The notes under the pieces: generated by a model
Databases searched by the model: none
The model's input: only the letters and a program-made list of their open reading frames with translations
Told to the model about the DNA's origin: nothing
Shown: piece after piece, positions 1 through 10,074 of the stretch
Numbering within the stretch: position 1 is the first letter of the stretch
Layout of the letters: each line of letters opens with the position of its first letter
Program-made: the position numbers and the translations under genes
Assembly: GCA_035532755.1 (NCBI GenBank)
Contig: DATKQI010000089.1
Location: forward strand, 1-22,060
From: DATKQI01 sp035532755
GTDB lineage: Bacteria; Pseudomonadota; Alphaproteobacteria; Acetobacterales; Acetobacteraceae
Direction of reading: 5' to 3'
DNA length: 22,060 bases

Positions 1-582
1 GGCCTGTTCGGCGCGTTCTGGATCGTGCGCCTCGATGGCCCTCACGATGGCATCGTGCTCCGCGACGGACTCGGCGCCCCGGCCGGGGAGGACCAGCGTG
101 GTGCCGGCCAGCAGGGCGAGCGAGACGCGCAGATTTTCCCCCATCGTGTTCAGGAAGCGGTTGCGCGCGGCGTTCAGCAGGTGCCGGTGGAACAGCCGGT
201 TGGTGCGGGCGAGGTCCTTCGGCATCTCCACCAGCGCGCGGTCCCGCTCCACCATCTCGCGCAGCACCTCGATCTCGGTTGCGGTCGCGTGGGCGGCGGC
301 GAGCGCGGCGGCTGCACCGTCCAGCACCGCGCGCATGTGGTACAGCTCGGCGACCTGCCCGTAATCCAGCGCGGTGACGGTTGCGCCGTGGTGCGGCTCG
401 TGCGTCACCAGCCCCTGGGATTCGAGCCGCTTCAGCGCCTCGCGCACCGGGGTGCGGCTGATCGCGAAGCGGGCGGCCAGATCGACCTCCCGCAGCCGCG
501 TGCCGGCGGGCAGCGCGCCGGTCTCGATCGCGTCCAGCAGCAGGTCATACGCGCCGGATGCGCTGGATTTGGAAGGCTTCAT
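1..582 (-). CDS. GntR-family (FadR/FCD subfamily) transcriptional regulator, 3' end off the window
   Basis: Minus-strand frame open from ATG at 582 to the window edge: 194 codons, no stop, so the C-terminus is missing (perhaps 20-30 residues). Residues about 8-70 form the GntR winged helix-turn-helix, with the hallmark RLREVDLAARF...SRTPVREALKRLE and the wing GLVTHEPHHGATV. Residues about 75-194 are an all-helical FCD ligand domain (YHMRAVLDGAAAALAA, NRLFHRHLL, AEHDAIVRAIEAHDPERA). The first metal ligand of FCD domains is usually Asp in a DxxFH pattern; here an Asn occupies it, while the His residues are kept. Such proteins are normally repressors released by small organic acids. It is transcribed away from the kdp genes, sharing a 162-bp control region, so it may regulate itself or a gene off the left edge. 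The effector cannot be read from the sequence. Confidence 0.9.
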   Translation of the reverse strand, partial: MKPSKSSASGAYDLLLDAIETGALPAGTRLREVDLAARFAISRTPVREALKRLESQGLVTHEPHHGATVTALDYGQVAELYHMRAVLDGAAAALAAAHATATEIEVLREMVERDRALVEMPKDLARTNRLFHRHLLNAARNRFLNTMGENLRVSLALLAGTTLVLPGRGAESVAEHDAIVRAIEAHDPERAEQA

Positions 583-744
583 GCCGGCATTTCTAGAAGA
601 AAACTCCGCCGCGCCGGAAGGGGTGCGGCAGGCGGGCGTCTATATGCCGTCTATATGCCGCCCCCCTGCGAGCGATCTCGAAAATATACGGGCCTCTTGC
701 GATAACCACCCGCATCGCCGCGTCGCGGCCAGGAGGCTGACCCC
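583..744. promoter_or_regulatory. Divergent control region between the GntR gene and the kdp locus, with a tandem 11-bp repeat
   Basis: This 162-bp gap must carry the promoters of both the minus-strand regulator and the plus-strand kdp locus. It holds a tandem direct repeat GTCTATATGCC at 638-648 and 649-659; the 11-bp periodicity spans 637-660. A short inverted repeat CGAG/CTCG lies near 672-683, followed by the A/T-rich AAAATATAC. A clear ribosome-binding site AGGAGG at 731-736 precedes the first small reading frame at 745. I cannot assign a convincing -35/-10 pair. The repeat could be an operator for the GntR protein or for KdpE. Confidence 0.5.
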
Positions 745-828
745 ATGTATGACCTGATCTATCTCGCGCTGGGCGCGGCCTGCTTCGCCGTGACGATCCT
801 GTACGTCACCGCCTGCGACCATTTGTGA
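745..828 (+). CDS. Small single-span membrane peptide heading the kdp locus (27 aa, function unknown)
   Basis: ATG at 745 follows a strong AGGAGG (731-736) with 8-nt spacing and ends with TGA at 826-828, giving 27 residues. The peptide starts MYDLIYLALGAACFAV and ends VTACDHL: one hydrophobic helix with a short polar C-terminal tail containing Cys, Asp and His. It lies 10 nt before kdpF in the same direction and is below the length limit of most gene callers. I recall similar unnamed peptides next to kdpF in other proteobacterial kdp operons, but cannot check this here. A role as an extra small subunit or chaperone of the Kdp complex is inference. Its well-placed Shine-Dalgarno, better than that of kdpF, argues that it is translated. 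Confidence 0.7.
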   Translation: MYDLIYLALGAACFAVTILYVTACDHL

Positions 829-838
829 GATTCCCCGC

Positions 839-928
839 ATGACCCTCGATTACGCGCTGGGCGCGATCGTCACGATCGGCGTTCTGGCCTATCTCGTCTA
901 TGCCCTGATCCGCCCCGAGCGGTTCTGA
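839..928 (+). CDS. kdpF: Potassium-transporting ATPase subunit KdpF
   Basis: 29 residues, the same length as E. coli KdpF. It is a single transmembrane helix (MTLDYALGAIVTIGVLAYLVY) ending in the typical ALIRPERF, which resembles the ALINAEAF ending of the E. coli protein. KdpF is the smallest subunit of the KdpFABC K+ pump and stabilises the complex in the inner membrane. It sits 11 nt before kdpA and 10 nt after the 27-aa peptide, so all three are likely cotranscribed. The ribosome-binding site is weak, which suggests translational coupling to the preceding peptide. Confidence is high because of the length, the C-terminal motif and the position before kdpA. Confidence 0.9.
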   Translation: MTLDYALGAIVTIGVLAYLVYALIRPERF

Positions 929-939
929 GGAGCACCCCG

Positions 940-2667
940 ATGACCGTGAACGGCTGGATTCAGATCGCGCTTTTCTGCGTGCTGCTCACGCTGCTGACGA
1001 AGCCGCTGGGCGGCTACATGGCGCGCGTGTTCAACGGCGAACGCACCTTCCTCTCCCCGGTGCTGCGCCCGCTGGAGCGGATGCTGTATCGCGCGAGCGG
1101 TGTGGATGAGGGCGCAGAGCAGCACTGGACGACGTATGCCGTGGCGATGCTGCTGTTCAGCCTGGCCGGCTTCGCCACGCTGTACGCGCTGCAACGGCTG
1201 CAGGGCTTCCTGCCGTTCAACCCGCAGCATCTGGGCGCGGTCTCGCCCGATCTCGCGTTCAACACCTCCGTCAGCTTCGTCACCAACACGAACTGGCAGT
1301 CCTACACGCCGGAAAGCACGATGAGCGATCTCGTGCAGATGGCCGGGCTGACGGTGCACAACTTCCTCTCGGCGGCCACCGGCATTGCGCTCGCACTCGC
1401 GCTGATCCGCGGGTTCGCCCGCCGGTCGGCGAAGACGGTCGGCAATTTCTGGGTCGATATGACGCGCTGCACCTTGTACGTGCTGCTGCCGGTCGCCATC
1501 GTGGGCGCGCTGTTCTTCGTCTGGCAGGGCGTGCCGCAGAACCTGCATCCCTACGTCACGGCCCAGACGATCCAGGGGGCGAAGCAGGTCATCGCGCAGG
1601 GGCCGGTCGCTTCCCAGGAAGTGATCAAGATGTTCGGCACCAACGGCGGCGGGTTCTTCAACGCCAACTCCGCCCATCCGTACGAGAACCCGAACGGGCT
1701 GACCAATCTTGCCCAGATGCTGCTGATCTTCGCGATCGGCGCGGCGCTGACCAACGTGTTCGGCCGGATGGTCGGCAGCCAGCGGCAAGGGTGGGTGATC
1801 TTCGCCGTGATGGGCCTGCTGTTCCTGGCCGGCACCACGACGGCGTACTGGGCCGAAAGCCACGTCAATCCGGCCGTCGCCGCCCTGCACATCAACGCCG
1901 CACCGGGTGCGCTGCAAGCCGGCGGCAACATGGAAGGCAAGGAGGTGCGGTTCGGCATCGCCAATTCCGCCCTGTTCGCCACCGTCACCACCGATGCCTC
2001 GTGCGGGGCGGTCAACGCCATGCACGACAGCCTGATGCCGCTGGGCGGCATGGTGCCGATGATCAACATGATGCTGGGCGAGATCATCTTCGGCGGCGTG
2101 GGTTCCGGGCTCTACGGCATGCTGCTCTTCGCCATCGTGGCGGTGTTCGTGGCCGGGCTGATGGTGGGGCGCACGCCGGAATACCTCGGCAAGAAGATCG
2201 AGGCGCGGGAGGTGAAGATGTCGATGCTCGCCATCCTCGTCCTGCCGCTCGCCATCCTCGGCTTCACCGCGCTCGCCGTGGTGGTGAAGCCCGGGCTTGC
2301 CGGAATCGCGAACGCCGGGCCGCACGGGTTCAGCGAGATCCTGTATGCGTTCGACTCTGCCACCGCCAACAACGGCAGCGCGTTCGCCGGGCTGTCGGCG
2401 AACACGCCATTCTACAACATCCTGCTCGCGTTCGCGATGATCATCGGCCGCTTCCTGTTCGTGGTGCCGGCACTCGCCATCGCCGGGTCGCTCGCGCAGA
2501 AGAAGATCGTGCCGCTGTCCGCCGGCACCTTCCCCACGGATGGGGTTCTGTTCGGCGGGCTGCTGATCGGCGTCATCGTCATCGTGGGCGGCCTGACCTA
2601 CTTCCCCGCCATCGCCCTTGGGCCGATCGCCGAGCATCTCGCGATGCACGCCGGCACCCTGTACTGA
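940..2667 (+). CDS. kdpA: Potassium-transporting ATPase subunit KdpA (K+ channel-like subunit)
   Basis: 575 residues, close to the family length of about 557. KdpA is the K+-selecting membrane subunit of KdpFABC, related to the SKT channel-like transporters with four pore-loop repeats. The four filter regions are visible: NTSVSFVTNTNWQ, the hallmark TNGGGFFNANSAHPYENP (filter about residues 234-239), DASCGAVNAMHDSLMPLGG and NNGSAFAGL. Long hydrophobic segments fit the ten transmembrane helices of the family. The start at 940 has AGGAG at 928-932, which overlaps the kdpF stop. It is followed by kdpB after 14 nt. No frameshift or missing filter residue is seen. Confidence 0.98.
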   Translation: MTVNGWIQIALFCVLLTLLTKPLGGYMARVFNGERTFLSPVLRPLERMLYRASGVDEGAEQHWTTYAVAMLLFSLAGFATLYALQRLQGFLPFNPQHLGAVSPDLAFNTSVSFVTNTNWQSYTPESTMSDLVQMAGLTVHNFLSAATGIALALALIRGFARRSAKTVGNFWVDMTRCTLYVLLPVAIVGALFFVWQGVPQNLHPYVTAQTIQGAKQVIAQGPVASQEVIKMFGTNGGGFFNANSAHPYENPNGLTNLAQMLLIFAIGAALTNVFGRMVGSQRQGWVIFAVMGLLFLAGTTTAYWAESHVNPAVAALHINAAPGALQAGGNMEGKEVRFGIANSALFATVTTDASCGAVNAMHDSLMPLGGMVPMINMMLGEIIFGGVGSGLYGMLLFAIVAVFVAGLMVGRTPEYLGKKIEAREVKMSMLAILVLPLAILGFTALAVVVKPGLAGIANAGPHGFSEILYAFDSATANNGSAFAGLSANTPFYNILLAFAMIIGRFLFVVPALAIAGSLAQKKIVPLSAGTFPTDGVLFGGLLIGVIVIVGGLTYFPAIALGPIAEHLAMHAGTLY

Positions 2668-2681
2668 TCGAGGTTCCTCCC

Positions 2682-4769
<2,088 letters not shown>

Positions 4770-4781
4770 AGGAACACCCCC

Positions 4782-5381
4782 ATGCTCAAGCAAATCCGTC
4801 CCGCGATCATGATGATCGTGCTGATGACCGCACTGACCGGGCTGGCCTACCCGCTCGCCATCACCGGGGTGGCGCAGGCGATCTTCCCGTTCCAGGCGAA
4901 CGGCAGCCTGCTCCACCGGAACGGGAAGATCATCGGCTCGGCGCTGATCGGGCAGGATTTCACCGCCGCGGGGTATTTCCACGGCCGCCCCTCCGCGCTG
5001 ACCGGCACCGATGCCAAGGGCAAGACCATCCCGACGCCATACGATGCGTCGGAATCCGGCGGCTCCAATCTCGGCCCCACCGCGAAGGCGCTGATCGACC
5101 GCATCAAGGGGGACCAGGCGGCGTTGGCCGCGCAGAACCCGGGCGTGCCGGTGCCGATCGACCTGCTCACCACGTCCGCGAGCGGGCTTGATCCCGATAT
5201 CACGCCAGCCGGCGCGCTGTTCCAGGTGCCGGGCGTGGCCCGGGCGCGCGGGCTGCCGGAAGCAACGGTGCGGGCGCTGGTGCAGGCGCACATCACCGGC
5301 CGGCTGTTCGGCCTGATCGGCGAGCCGCATGTGAACGTGCTGAAGCTGAACCTCGCGCTGGACGCGCTGAAACCCCTCTGA
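4782..5381 (+). CDS. kdpC: Potassium-transporting ATPase subunit KdpC
   Basis: 199 residues (E. coli 190). There is one N-terminal transmembrane helix (about residues 8-36, IMMIVLMTALTGLAYPLAIT) followed by a soluble periplasmic domain. Family signatures include GSALIGQDF, YFHGRPSA, SGGSNLGPT, PVPIDLLTTSASGLDPDITPAGA, and the C-terminal pattern RLFGLIGEPHVNVLKLNLALD. KdpC contacts KdpA and raises the ATP affinity of KdpB. AAGGA precedes the start. The kdpD gene begins 54 nt downstream, which is the longest gap within the kdp cluster; a second promoter for the sensor genes could lie there, but I see no clear one. Confidence 0.97.
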   Translation: MLKQIRPAIMMIVLMTALTGLAYPLAITGVAQAIFPFQANGSLLHRNGKIIGSALIGQDFTAAGYFHGRPSALTGTDAKGKTIPTPYDASESGGSNLGPTAKALIDRIKGDQAALAAQNPGVPVPIDLLTTSASGLDPDITPAGALFQVPGVARARGLPEATVRALVQAHITGRLFGLIGEPHVNVLKLNLALDALKPL

Positions 5382-5435
5382 TCCTGCTTCCCTTTATCTT
5401 GCGCCCTGGCGCTGCCGCGGCGCAGAACGGAACGG

Positions 5436-8159
5436 ATGGAAGACACGCTGAACCGTGATGCCGGCCGTTCGGATGGGCGCCCGTCGCCGGACGCCCTGCT
5501 GGAAGCGGCCGGCCAGGCCGGGCGCGGGCGGCTGAAGCTGTTCCTGGGCGCCGCCCCCGGTGTGGGCAAGACCTTCGAGATGCTGACCGCCGCGCAGGCG
5601 AAGCGGCTGGACGGCATTGATGTGGCGGTCGGCGTGGTGGAGACGCACGGGCGGGCGGAAACCGAGGCGCTGCTGCGCGGCCTGCCGATGATCCCCCGCC
5701 GGCAGGTGGAGTACAAGGGCCACCATCTCACCGAGATGGACCTTGATGCCATCCTCGCCCGCCGTCCGCGGCTCGTCCTGGTGGATGAACTCGCCCACAC
5801 CAACGCCGCCGGCAGCCGGCACGCCAAGCGCTACATGGATGTGGAGGAACTGCTCGCCGCCGGGATCGACGTGTACACCACGCTGAACATCCAGCACGTG
5901 GAGAGCCTAACGGACGTGGTGGCGCAGATCACCCGCATCCGCGTGCGCGAGACGGTGCCCGATTCCGTCATCGACCGCGCCGACGAGATCGAACTGATCG
6001 ACCTCACGCCCGAGGACCTGATCCAGCGGCTGAAGGACGGCAAGGTGTATGTGCCGCGGCAGGCGGACCGGGCGATCCGCCATTATTTCCTGCCCGGCAA
6101 CCTCACCGCCCTGCGCGAACTTGCGCTGCGCCGCACCGCCCAGCGGGTGGATGCGCAGATGGTGAACTACATGCGCAGCCACGCCATCCAGGGGCCCTGG
6201 GCGGCGAGCGAGCGGGTGCTCGTGTGCATCGACGACAACCCCGCCGGCAGCGCGGTGGTGCGCCACGCGCGCCGCTTCGCCGACCGGATGCGCGCGCCCT
6301 GGACCGCGATCCATGTGGAAACCGCCCGCGCGCCCCGGCTGAGCGAAACCCGCCAGGACCGCATCGCCGAGGCACTGCGCCTCGCACAGCGCCTCGGCGG
6401 GGAAGCCGTGACCATCCCCGGGCAGGATGTCGCGGACACGGTGGTGGAGTACGCGCGGGCCAACAATTTCACCCACATCATCATCGCCAAATCCCGCCGG
6501 GCACGCTGGCGCAGCCTGCTGCTGCATGGCGCGGTGGAGCGGCGGCTGATCGCGCACGCCGGCGACCTGAACATCCATCTGCTGGCCGCCGCACCCGAAG
6601 CCCCGGGCGAGGCGGGTGTGAAGCCGGCCGCCCAGTCGCGGGCGCCATTCGATCTGCGCGGCCATGGCGGCAGCGTGGCGATCGTCGCCGCCGGGCTCGC
6701 GGTTTCGCTGGTGCTGCGGCATGTGCTCGCGGTGTCGGATGTGGCGCTGGTGTTCCTCACCGCAGTGCTTGCCTCCGCCATCACCTACGGGCTGCTTCCC
6801 TCCCTGCTCGCCTGCCTTGTGTCCGTGCTGGCCTACAATTTCTTCTTCCTGCCGCCGCTCTACACCTTCACGATCGCGGACCCGGAGAACGTGGTCACGC
6901 TGTTCTTCTTCGCGGTGGTGGCGCTGATCGCGAGCAACCTCACCGCGCGGGTGCGCGCCCAGGCGATCGCGGCGCGCGCGCGGGCGAAGACGACGGAGGA
7001 GCTGTACCAGTTCAGCCGCAAGCTCGCCGTCGCGGTGGATCTGGACGATCTGCTGTGGGCCACCGCGCACCAGATCGCGCTGATGCTGAAGGTGCGCGTG
7101 GTGCTGCTGCTGCCCGACGGGCAGAGCATCGCCGTGCGCGCCGGCTACCCGCCCGAGGATGTGCTGGCGGAGGCGGATCTGGCGGCGGCGAAATGGTGCT
7201 GGCAGAACACCCGCGCCGCCGGGCGCGGGGCGGACACGCTGCCGGGGGCGAAATGGCTGTTCCTGCCGATGCGCACCGGCCGCGGCACGGTGGGCGTGGT
7301 GGGCATCGACCGCGACGACCCCGCCCCGCCGCTCAGCCCCGACCAGCTTCGGCTGCTGAACGCGCTGTCCGACCAGGCGGCGCTCGCGATCGAGCGGGTG
7401 AACCTCGCCGGCGATGTCGATCGCGCCCGCCTCGCCGCCGAGACCGACCGGCTGCGCGCGGCGCTGCTCACCTCCATCTCGCACGACCTGCGCACGCCGC
7501 TCGCCTCCATCCTCGGCTCGGCCAGCAGCCTCTCCGCGCATGACGCGGCACTCGACCCGGCAGTGCGCGAGGGGCTGGCGCGCACCATCCAGGAGGAGGC
7601 GGAGCGGCTGAACCGCTTCATCGGCAACCTGCTGGACATGACGCGGCTGGAAGCCGGGCGGGTGAGCCCGGCGGCCGGCCTCGCCGACCTGTCGGACGTG
7701 GTGGGCGCGGTGCTCCAGCGGGCGGAGAAGATCCTTGCGCATCACCGCGTGCAGGTCGATCTGCAAGCAGACCTGCCGATGCTGGATATCGATGTGGTGC
7801 TGTTCGAGCAGGTGCTGTTCAACCTGCTGGACAATGCCGCGAAATACGCTCCCGCCGCCTCCGTCATCACGCTCCGCGCATGGTCCGGCGCGAAGCGGGT
7901 GCGCCTGGAGGTGATGGACGAGGGCGAGGGCATCCCGCCCGCGGACCTCGAACGCATCTTCGACAAGTTCTACCGCGCGCGGGCGGCCGATCATCGCCGC
8001 GCCGGCACCGGCCTCGGCCTTGCCATCTGCCGCGGCTTCATGGAAGCGATGGGTGGAACCGTCATGGCCGCTAACCGCACCGATCGCGCGGGCGCTGTGT
8101 TCACCCTGGCGCTGCCGATCCCCGCCCAGGCCGAATTGCCACCGGAAACCGCGCCATGA
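5436..8159 (+). CDS. kdpD: Osmosensitive K+ channel sensor histidine kinase KdpD
   Basis: 907 residues (E. coli 894), full length. KdpD senses K+ limitation and osmotic stress and phosphorylates KdpE. Domains in order: an N-terminal KdpD domain with Walker A GAAPGVGKT (about 38-46) and LVDELAHTNAAGSRHAKRY; a universal-stress-protein-like domain (about 260-390, CIDDNPAGSAVVRHARRFAD to AKSRRARWRSLLLHGAVERR); four close transmembrane segments (about 409-510); a GAF-like domain (about 530-650); and the kinase core. The core has H box SISHDLRTPLASI with the phospho-accepting His at about 683, N box NLLDNAAKYAP, G1 DEGEGIP and G2 GTGLGLAICR. All catalytic boxes are intact. The stop is 10 nt before the kdpE start. 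Confidence 0.97.
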   Translation: MEDTLNRDAGRSDGRPSPDALLEAAGQAGRGRLKLFLGAAPGVGKTFEMLTAAQAKRLDGIDVAVGVVETHGRAETEALLRGLPMIPRRQVEYKGHHLTEMDLDAILARRPRLVLVDELAHTNAAGSRHAKRYMDVEELLAAGIDVYTTLNIQHVESLTDVVAQITRIRVRETVPDSVIDRADEIELIDLTPEDLIQRLKDGKVYVPRQADRAIRHYFLPGNLTALRELALRRTAQRVDAQMVNYMRSHAIQGPWAASERVLVCIDDNPAGSAVVRHARRFADRMRAPWTAIHVETARAPRLSETRQDRIAEALRLAQRLGGEAVTIPGQDVADTVVEYARANNFTHIIIAKSRRARWRSLLLHGAVERRLIAHAGDLNIHLLAAAPEAPGEAGVKPAAQSRAPFDLRGHGGSVAIVAAGLAVSLVLRHVLAVSDVALVFLTAVLASAITYGLLPSLLACLVSVLAYNFFFLPPLYTFTIADPENVVTLFFFAVVALIASNLTARVRAQAIAARARAKTTEELYQFSRKLAVAVDLDDLLWATAHQIALMLKVRVVLLLPDGQSIAVRAGYPPEDVLAEADLAAAKWCWQNTRAAGRGADTLPGAKWLFLPMRTGRGTVGVVGIDRDDPAPPLSPDQLRLLNALSDQAALAIERVNLAGDVDRARLAAETDRLRAALLTSISHDLRTPLASILGSASSLSAHDAALDPAVREGLARTIQEEAERLNRFIGNLLDMTRLEAGRVSPAAGLADLSDVVGAVLQRAEKILAHHRVQVDLQADLPMLDIDVVLFEQVLFNLLDNAAKYAPAASVITLRAWSGAKRVRLEVMDEGEGIPPADLERIFDKFYRARAADHRRAGTGLGLAICRGFMEAMGGTVMAANRTDRAGAVFTLALPIPAQAELPPETAP

Positions 8160-8169
8160 TGGGCGCGCC

Positions 8170-8892
8170 ATGACCATCGGGGCCATGCGCATCCTGATCG
8201 TCGATGACGAGCCGGCCATCCGCCGCTTCCTTCGCGCCGGGCTCGCCCCGCAGGGTTATGTGCTGTCGGAGGTGGAGACGGGGAATGCCGCGCTGGAGGC
8301 GATCCGCCGCAAATCCGCCGATCTCGTGGTGCTCGATCTCGGGTTGCCGGATATCGACGGGCTGGAGGTCATCCGCCAGGTACGCCAGGCCGGCCTGCCG
8401 CTGCCCATCATCGTGCTGTCGAGCCGCGATGCCGAGGAGGCGAAGGTGGCCGCACTCGATCTCGGCGCGGACGATTACGTGACCAAGCCGTTCGGCATCG
8501 ACGAGCTGCTCGCCCGCATCCGCGCCGCCCGGCGCCACCAGCTGCAGCAGCAGGGGGAACTGCCGATCTTCCGCTCCGGCGACCTCGCCATCGACCTCGT
8601 GCGCCGGATCGTGACGGTGCGCGGGCAGGAGGTGAAGCTCACCCCGCGCGAATACGATCTGCTGCGCCTGCTGGCCGCGCACGCGGGCAAGGTGCTGACG
8701 CACCGGATGATCCTGCACGAGGTGTGGGGCGGGGAGAGCGACGTGCAGTACCTGCGCATCTACATCCGCACGCTGCGGCAGAAGATCGAATTGTCGCCGG
8801 AGCGGCCGGCCCATATCCTCACCGAAACCGGCGTGGGCTACCGGTTGCGCCTGATCGAACCGGCTGATACAGCCGCCCCTTCCGCACAGTGA
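8170..8892 (+). CDS. kdpE: KdpE response regulator of the kdp locus (OmpR/PhoB type)
   Basis: 240 residues from ATG at 8170; an in-frame ATG at 8185 is an alternative start. The receiver domain has the acidic pair VDDEP (11-14), the phosphorylation site Asp at about 56 in VVLDLGLPDIDGLEVI, the conserved Thr/Ser region IIVLSSRD, and Lys in DDYVTKPFG. The C-terminal half (about 130-232) is a winged-helix DNA-binding domain with LTPREYDLLRLLAAHAGKV, EVWGGE and YIRTLRQKIE. It activates the kdp structural promoter when phosphorylated by KdpD. It is close behind kdpD and is followed within 10 nt by a PtsN-like gene. Confidence 0.97.
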   Translation: MTIGAMRILIVDDEPAIRRFLRAGLAPQGYVLSEVETGNAALEAIRRKSADLVVLDLGLPDIDGLEVIRQVRQAGLPLPIIVLSSRDAEEAKVAALDLGADDYVTKPFGIDELLARIRAARRHQLQQQGELPIFRSGDLAIDLVRRIVTVRGQEVKLTPREYDLLRLLAAHAGKVLTHRMILHEVWGGESDVQYLRIYIRTLRQKIELSPERPAHILTETGVGYRLRLIEPADTAAPSAQ

Positions 8893-8902
8893 CACTGAAG
8901 TG

Positions 8903-9367
8903 ATGGCCCCGGCCGAGATGATGCGCAGCCTGCTCCAGCCCGATCGGGTGGTCCTGAATCTGCGCGCCGCGAACAAGGCGAAGCTGCTGCAGGACCTCGC
9001 GCGCCGCGCGGCAGCACCCGCCGGGGTGGACGCGCACGCCGCCGCCGCCGCCCTCGCCGCGCGGGAGCTGCTGGGATCGACCGGCGTGGGCAACGGTTTC
9101 GCGCTGCCGCATGCACGGATGGACGGGCTGGCGGCGATGTTCGGGCTGTTCGCGCGCCTTGCCGGCCCGATCCCCTTCGATGCGATCGACGAGAAGCCGG
9201 TCGATCTGGTCTTCATGCTGCTGATCCCGTCGCAAGCCGCGGCGGAGCATCTGGCCGCACTCGCCGCCATCTCCCGGCGGATGCGCGATACCTCCGTCGC
9301 CCGCCGCCTGCGCCACGCCGAAACCCCGGCCGCCGCCTACGATCTGCTGGCGGGTGCCGCGGGATGA
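8903..9367 (+). CDS. PTS EIIA type-2 domain protein, PtsN (EIIA-Ntr)-like
   Basis: 154 residues from ATG 8903; a GTG at 8900 is possible and lies 7 nt after the kdpE stop. It is a single EIIA type-2 fold (Pfam PTS_EIIA_2): LLQPDRVVLNLRAANKAKLL, ELLGSTGVGNGFALPHAR with the phospho-accepting histidine at about residue 70 (His73 in E. coli PtsN), and DLVFMLLIPSQAAAEHLAALAAISRRM near the C-terminus. No EIIB or EIIC partner is nearby, so a regulatory rather than sugar-transport role is likely. EIIA-Ntr proteins are known to bind KdpD in E. coli and to affect Kdp in Rhizobium. Its place directly behind kdpE suggests a dedicated Kdp regulator, which is inference. It overlaps tag by ATGA. Confidence 0.88.
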   Translation: MAPAEMMRSLLQPDRVVLNLRAANKAKLLQDLARRAAAPAGVDAHAAAAALAARELLGSTGVGNGFALPHARMDGLAAMFGLFARLAGPIPFDAIDEKPVDLVFMLLIPSQAAAEHLAALAAISRRMRDTSVARRLRHAETPAAAYDLLAGAAG

Positions 9368-9927
9368 AGGCGCCGCTCCGCTGCACCTGGGCGGATGGCA
9401 GCGTGATGATGCGCGCCTACCACGACGCCGAATGGGGCGTGCCGCAGCACGACGACCGCGCCCTGTTCGAGATGCTGACGCTGGAAGGCGCGCAGGCCGG
9501 CCTGTCCTGGCAGATCGTGCTGGCCCGCCGTGCGGCCTATCGCGCCGCCTTCCACGATTTCGACATCCCCCGCGTGGCCGCGATGACGGATGCCGAGCTT
9601 GCCGCCCTGCTCGCCGAATCCGGGCTGATCCGCAACCGGCTGAAGATCGCCTCGGTGCGCGGCAATGCGCACGCGGCGCAGGGCGTGATCGCCCTGCACG
9701 GCTCGCTCGATCGCTTCCTGTGGTCGTTCGTGGATGGCGCGCCGATCGTCAACGGCTGGACGCGGCAGGACCAGGTGCCGGCCCGCACCGAGGCGTCGGA
9801 CCGGATGAGCAAGGCGCTGCGCAAGCTCGGCTTCCGCTTCGTGGGCTCGACCATCTGCTACGCGTTCATGCAGGCGACCGGCATGGTGAACGACCATCTG
9901 CCCGGGTGCCGCAATGCCGGCGCGTAG
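9364..9927 (+). CDS. tag: DNA-3-methyladenine glycosylase I
   Basis: 187 residues, identical in length to E. coli Tag. The enzyme removes 3-methyladenine from alkylated DNA and starts base-excision repair in the cytoplasm. The zinc-snap ligands characteristic of Tag are all present: Cys7 in LRCTW, His20 in AYHDAEWG, His178 and Cys182 in NDHLPGC (Cys4, His17, His175, Cys179 in E. coli). Other family motifs are GVPQHDDRALFEMLTLEGAQAGLSW, LIRNRLKI and GFRFVGSTICYAFMQATGMVNDH. The start codon overlaps the stop of the preceding PtsN-like gene (ATGA), so translation is probably coupled. A functional link to potassium uptake is not obvious. Confidence 0.96.
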   Translation: MKAPLRCTWADGSVMMRAYHDAEWGVPQHDDRALFEMLTLEGAQAGLSWQIVLARRAAYRAAFHDFDIPRVAAMTDAELAALLAESGLIRNRLKIASVRGNAHAAQGVIALHGSLDRFLWSFVDGAPIVNGWTRQDQVPARTEASDRMSKALRKLGFRFVGSTICYAFMQATGMVNDHLPGCRNAGA

Positions 9928-10074
9928 AAGCTATCCATACGAACATGCCTGGCGTGCGAAAGCGCATGGCTGGTCATCCGGTTTGTCCGGCGCGGCCGGC
10001 GCGACCCTCGCGTATGAGGCAGCGATGAACCCTCCCGTATCCGGCCGGCGCCGCTCGCGCCGCCGTTCTTTCGC

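Noticed and set aside
1791..2681. Upstream extension of the kdpB frame inside kdpA
   Set aside because: Arg-rich and unlike KdpB; the family N-terminus begins at 2682.
5907..8219. 770-codon open minus-strand frame opposite kdpD
   Set aside because: Same shadow composition; the kdpD frame has all kinase motifs.
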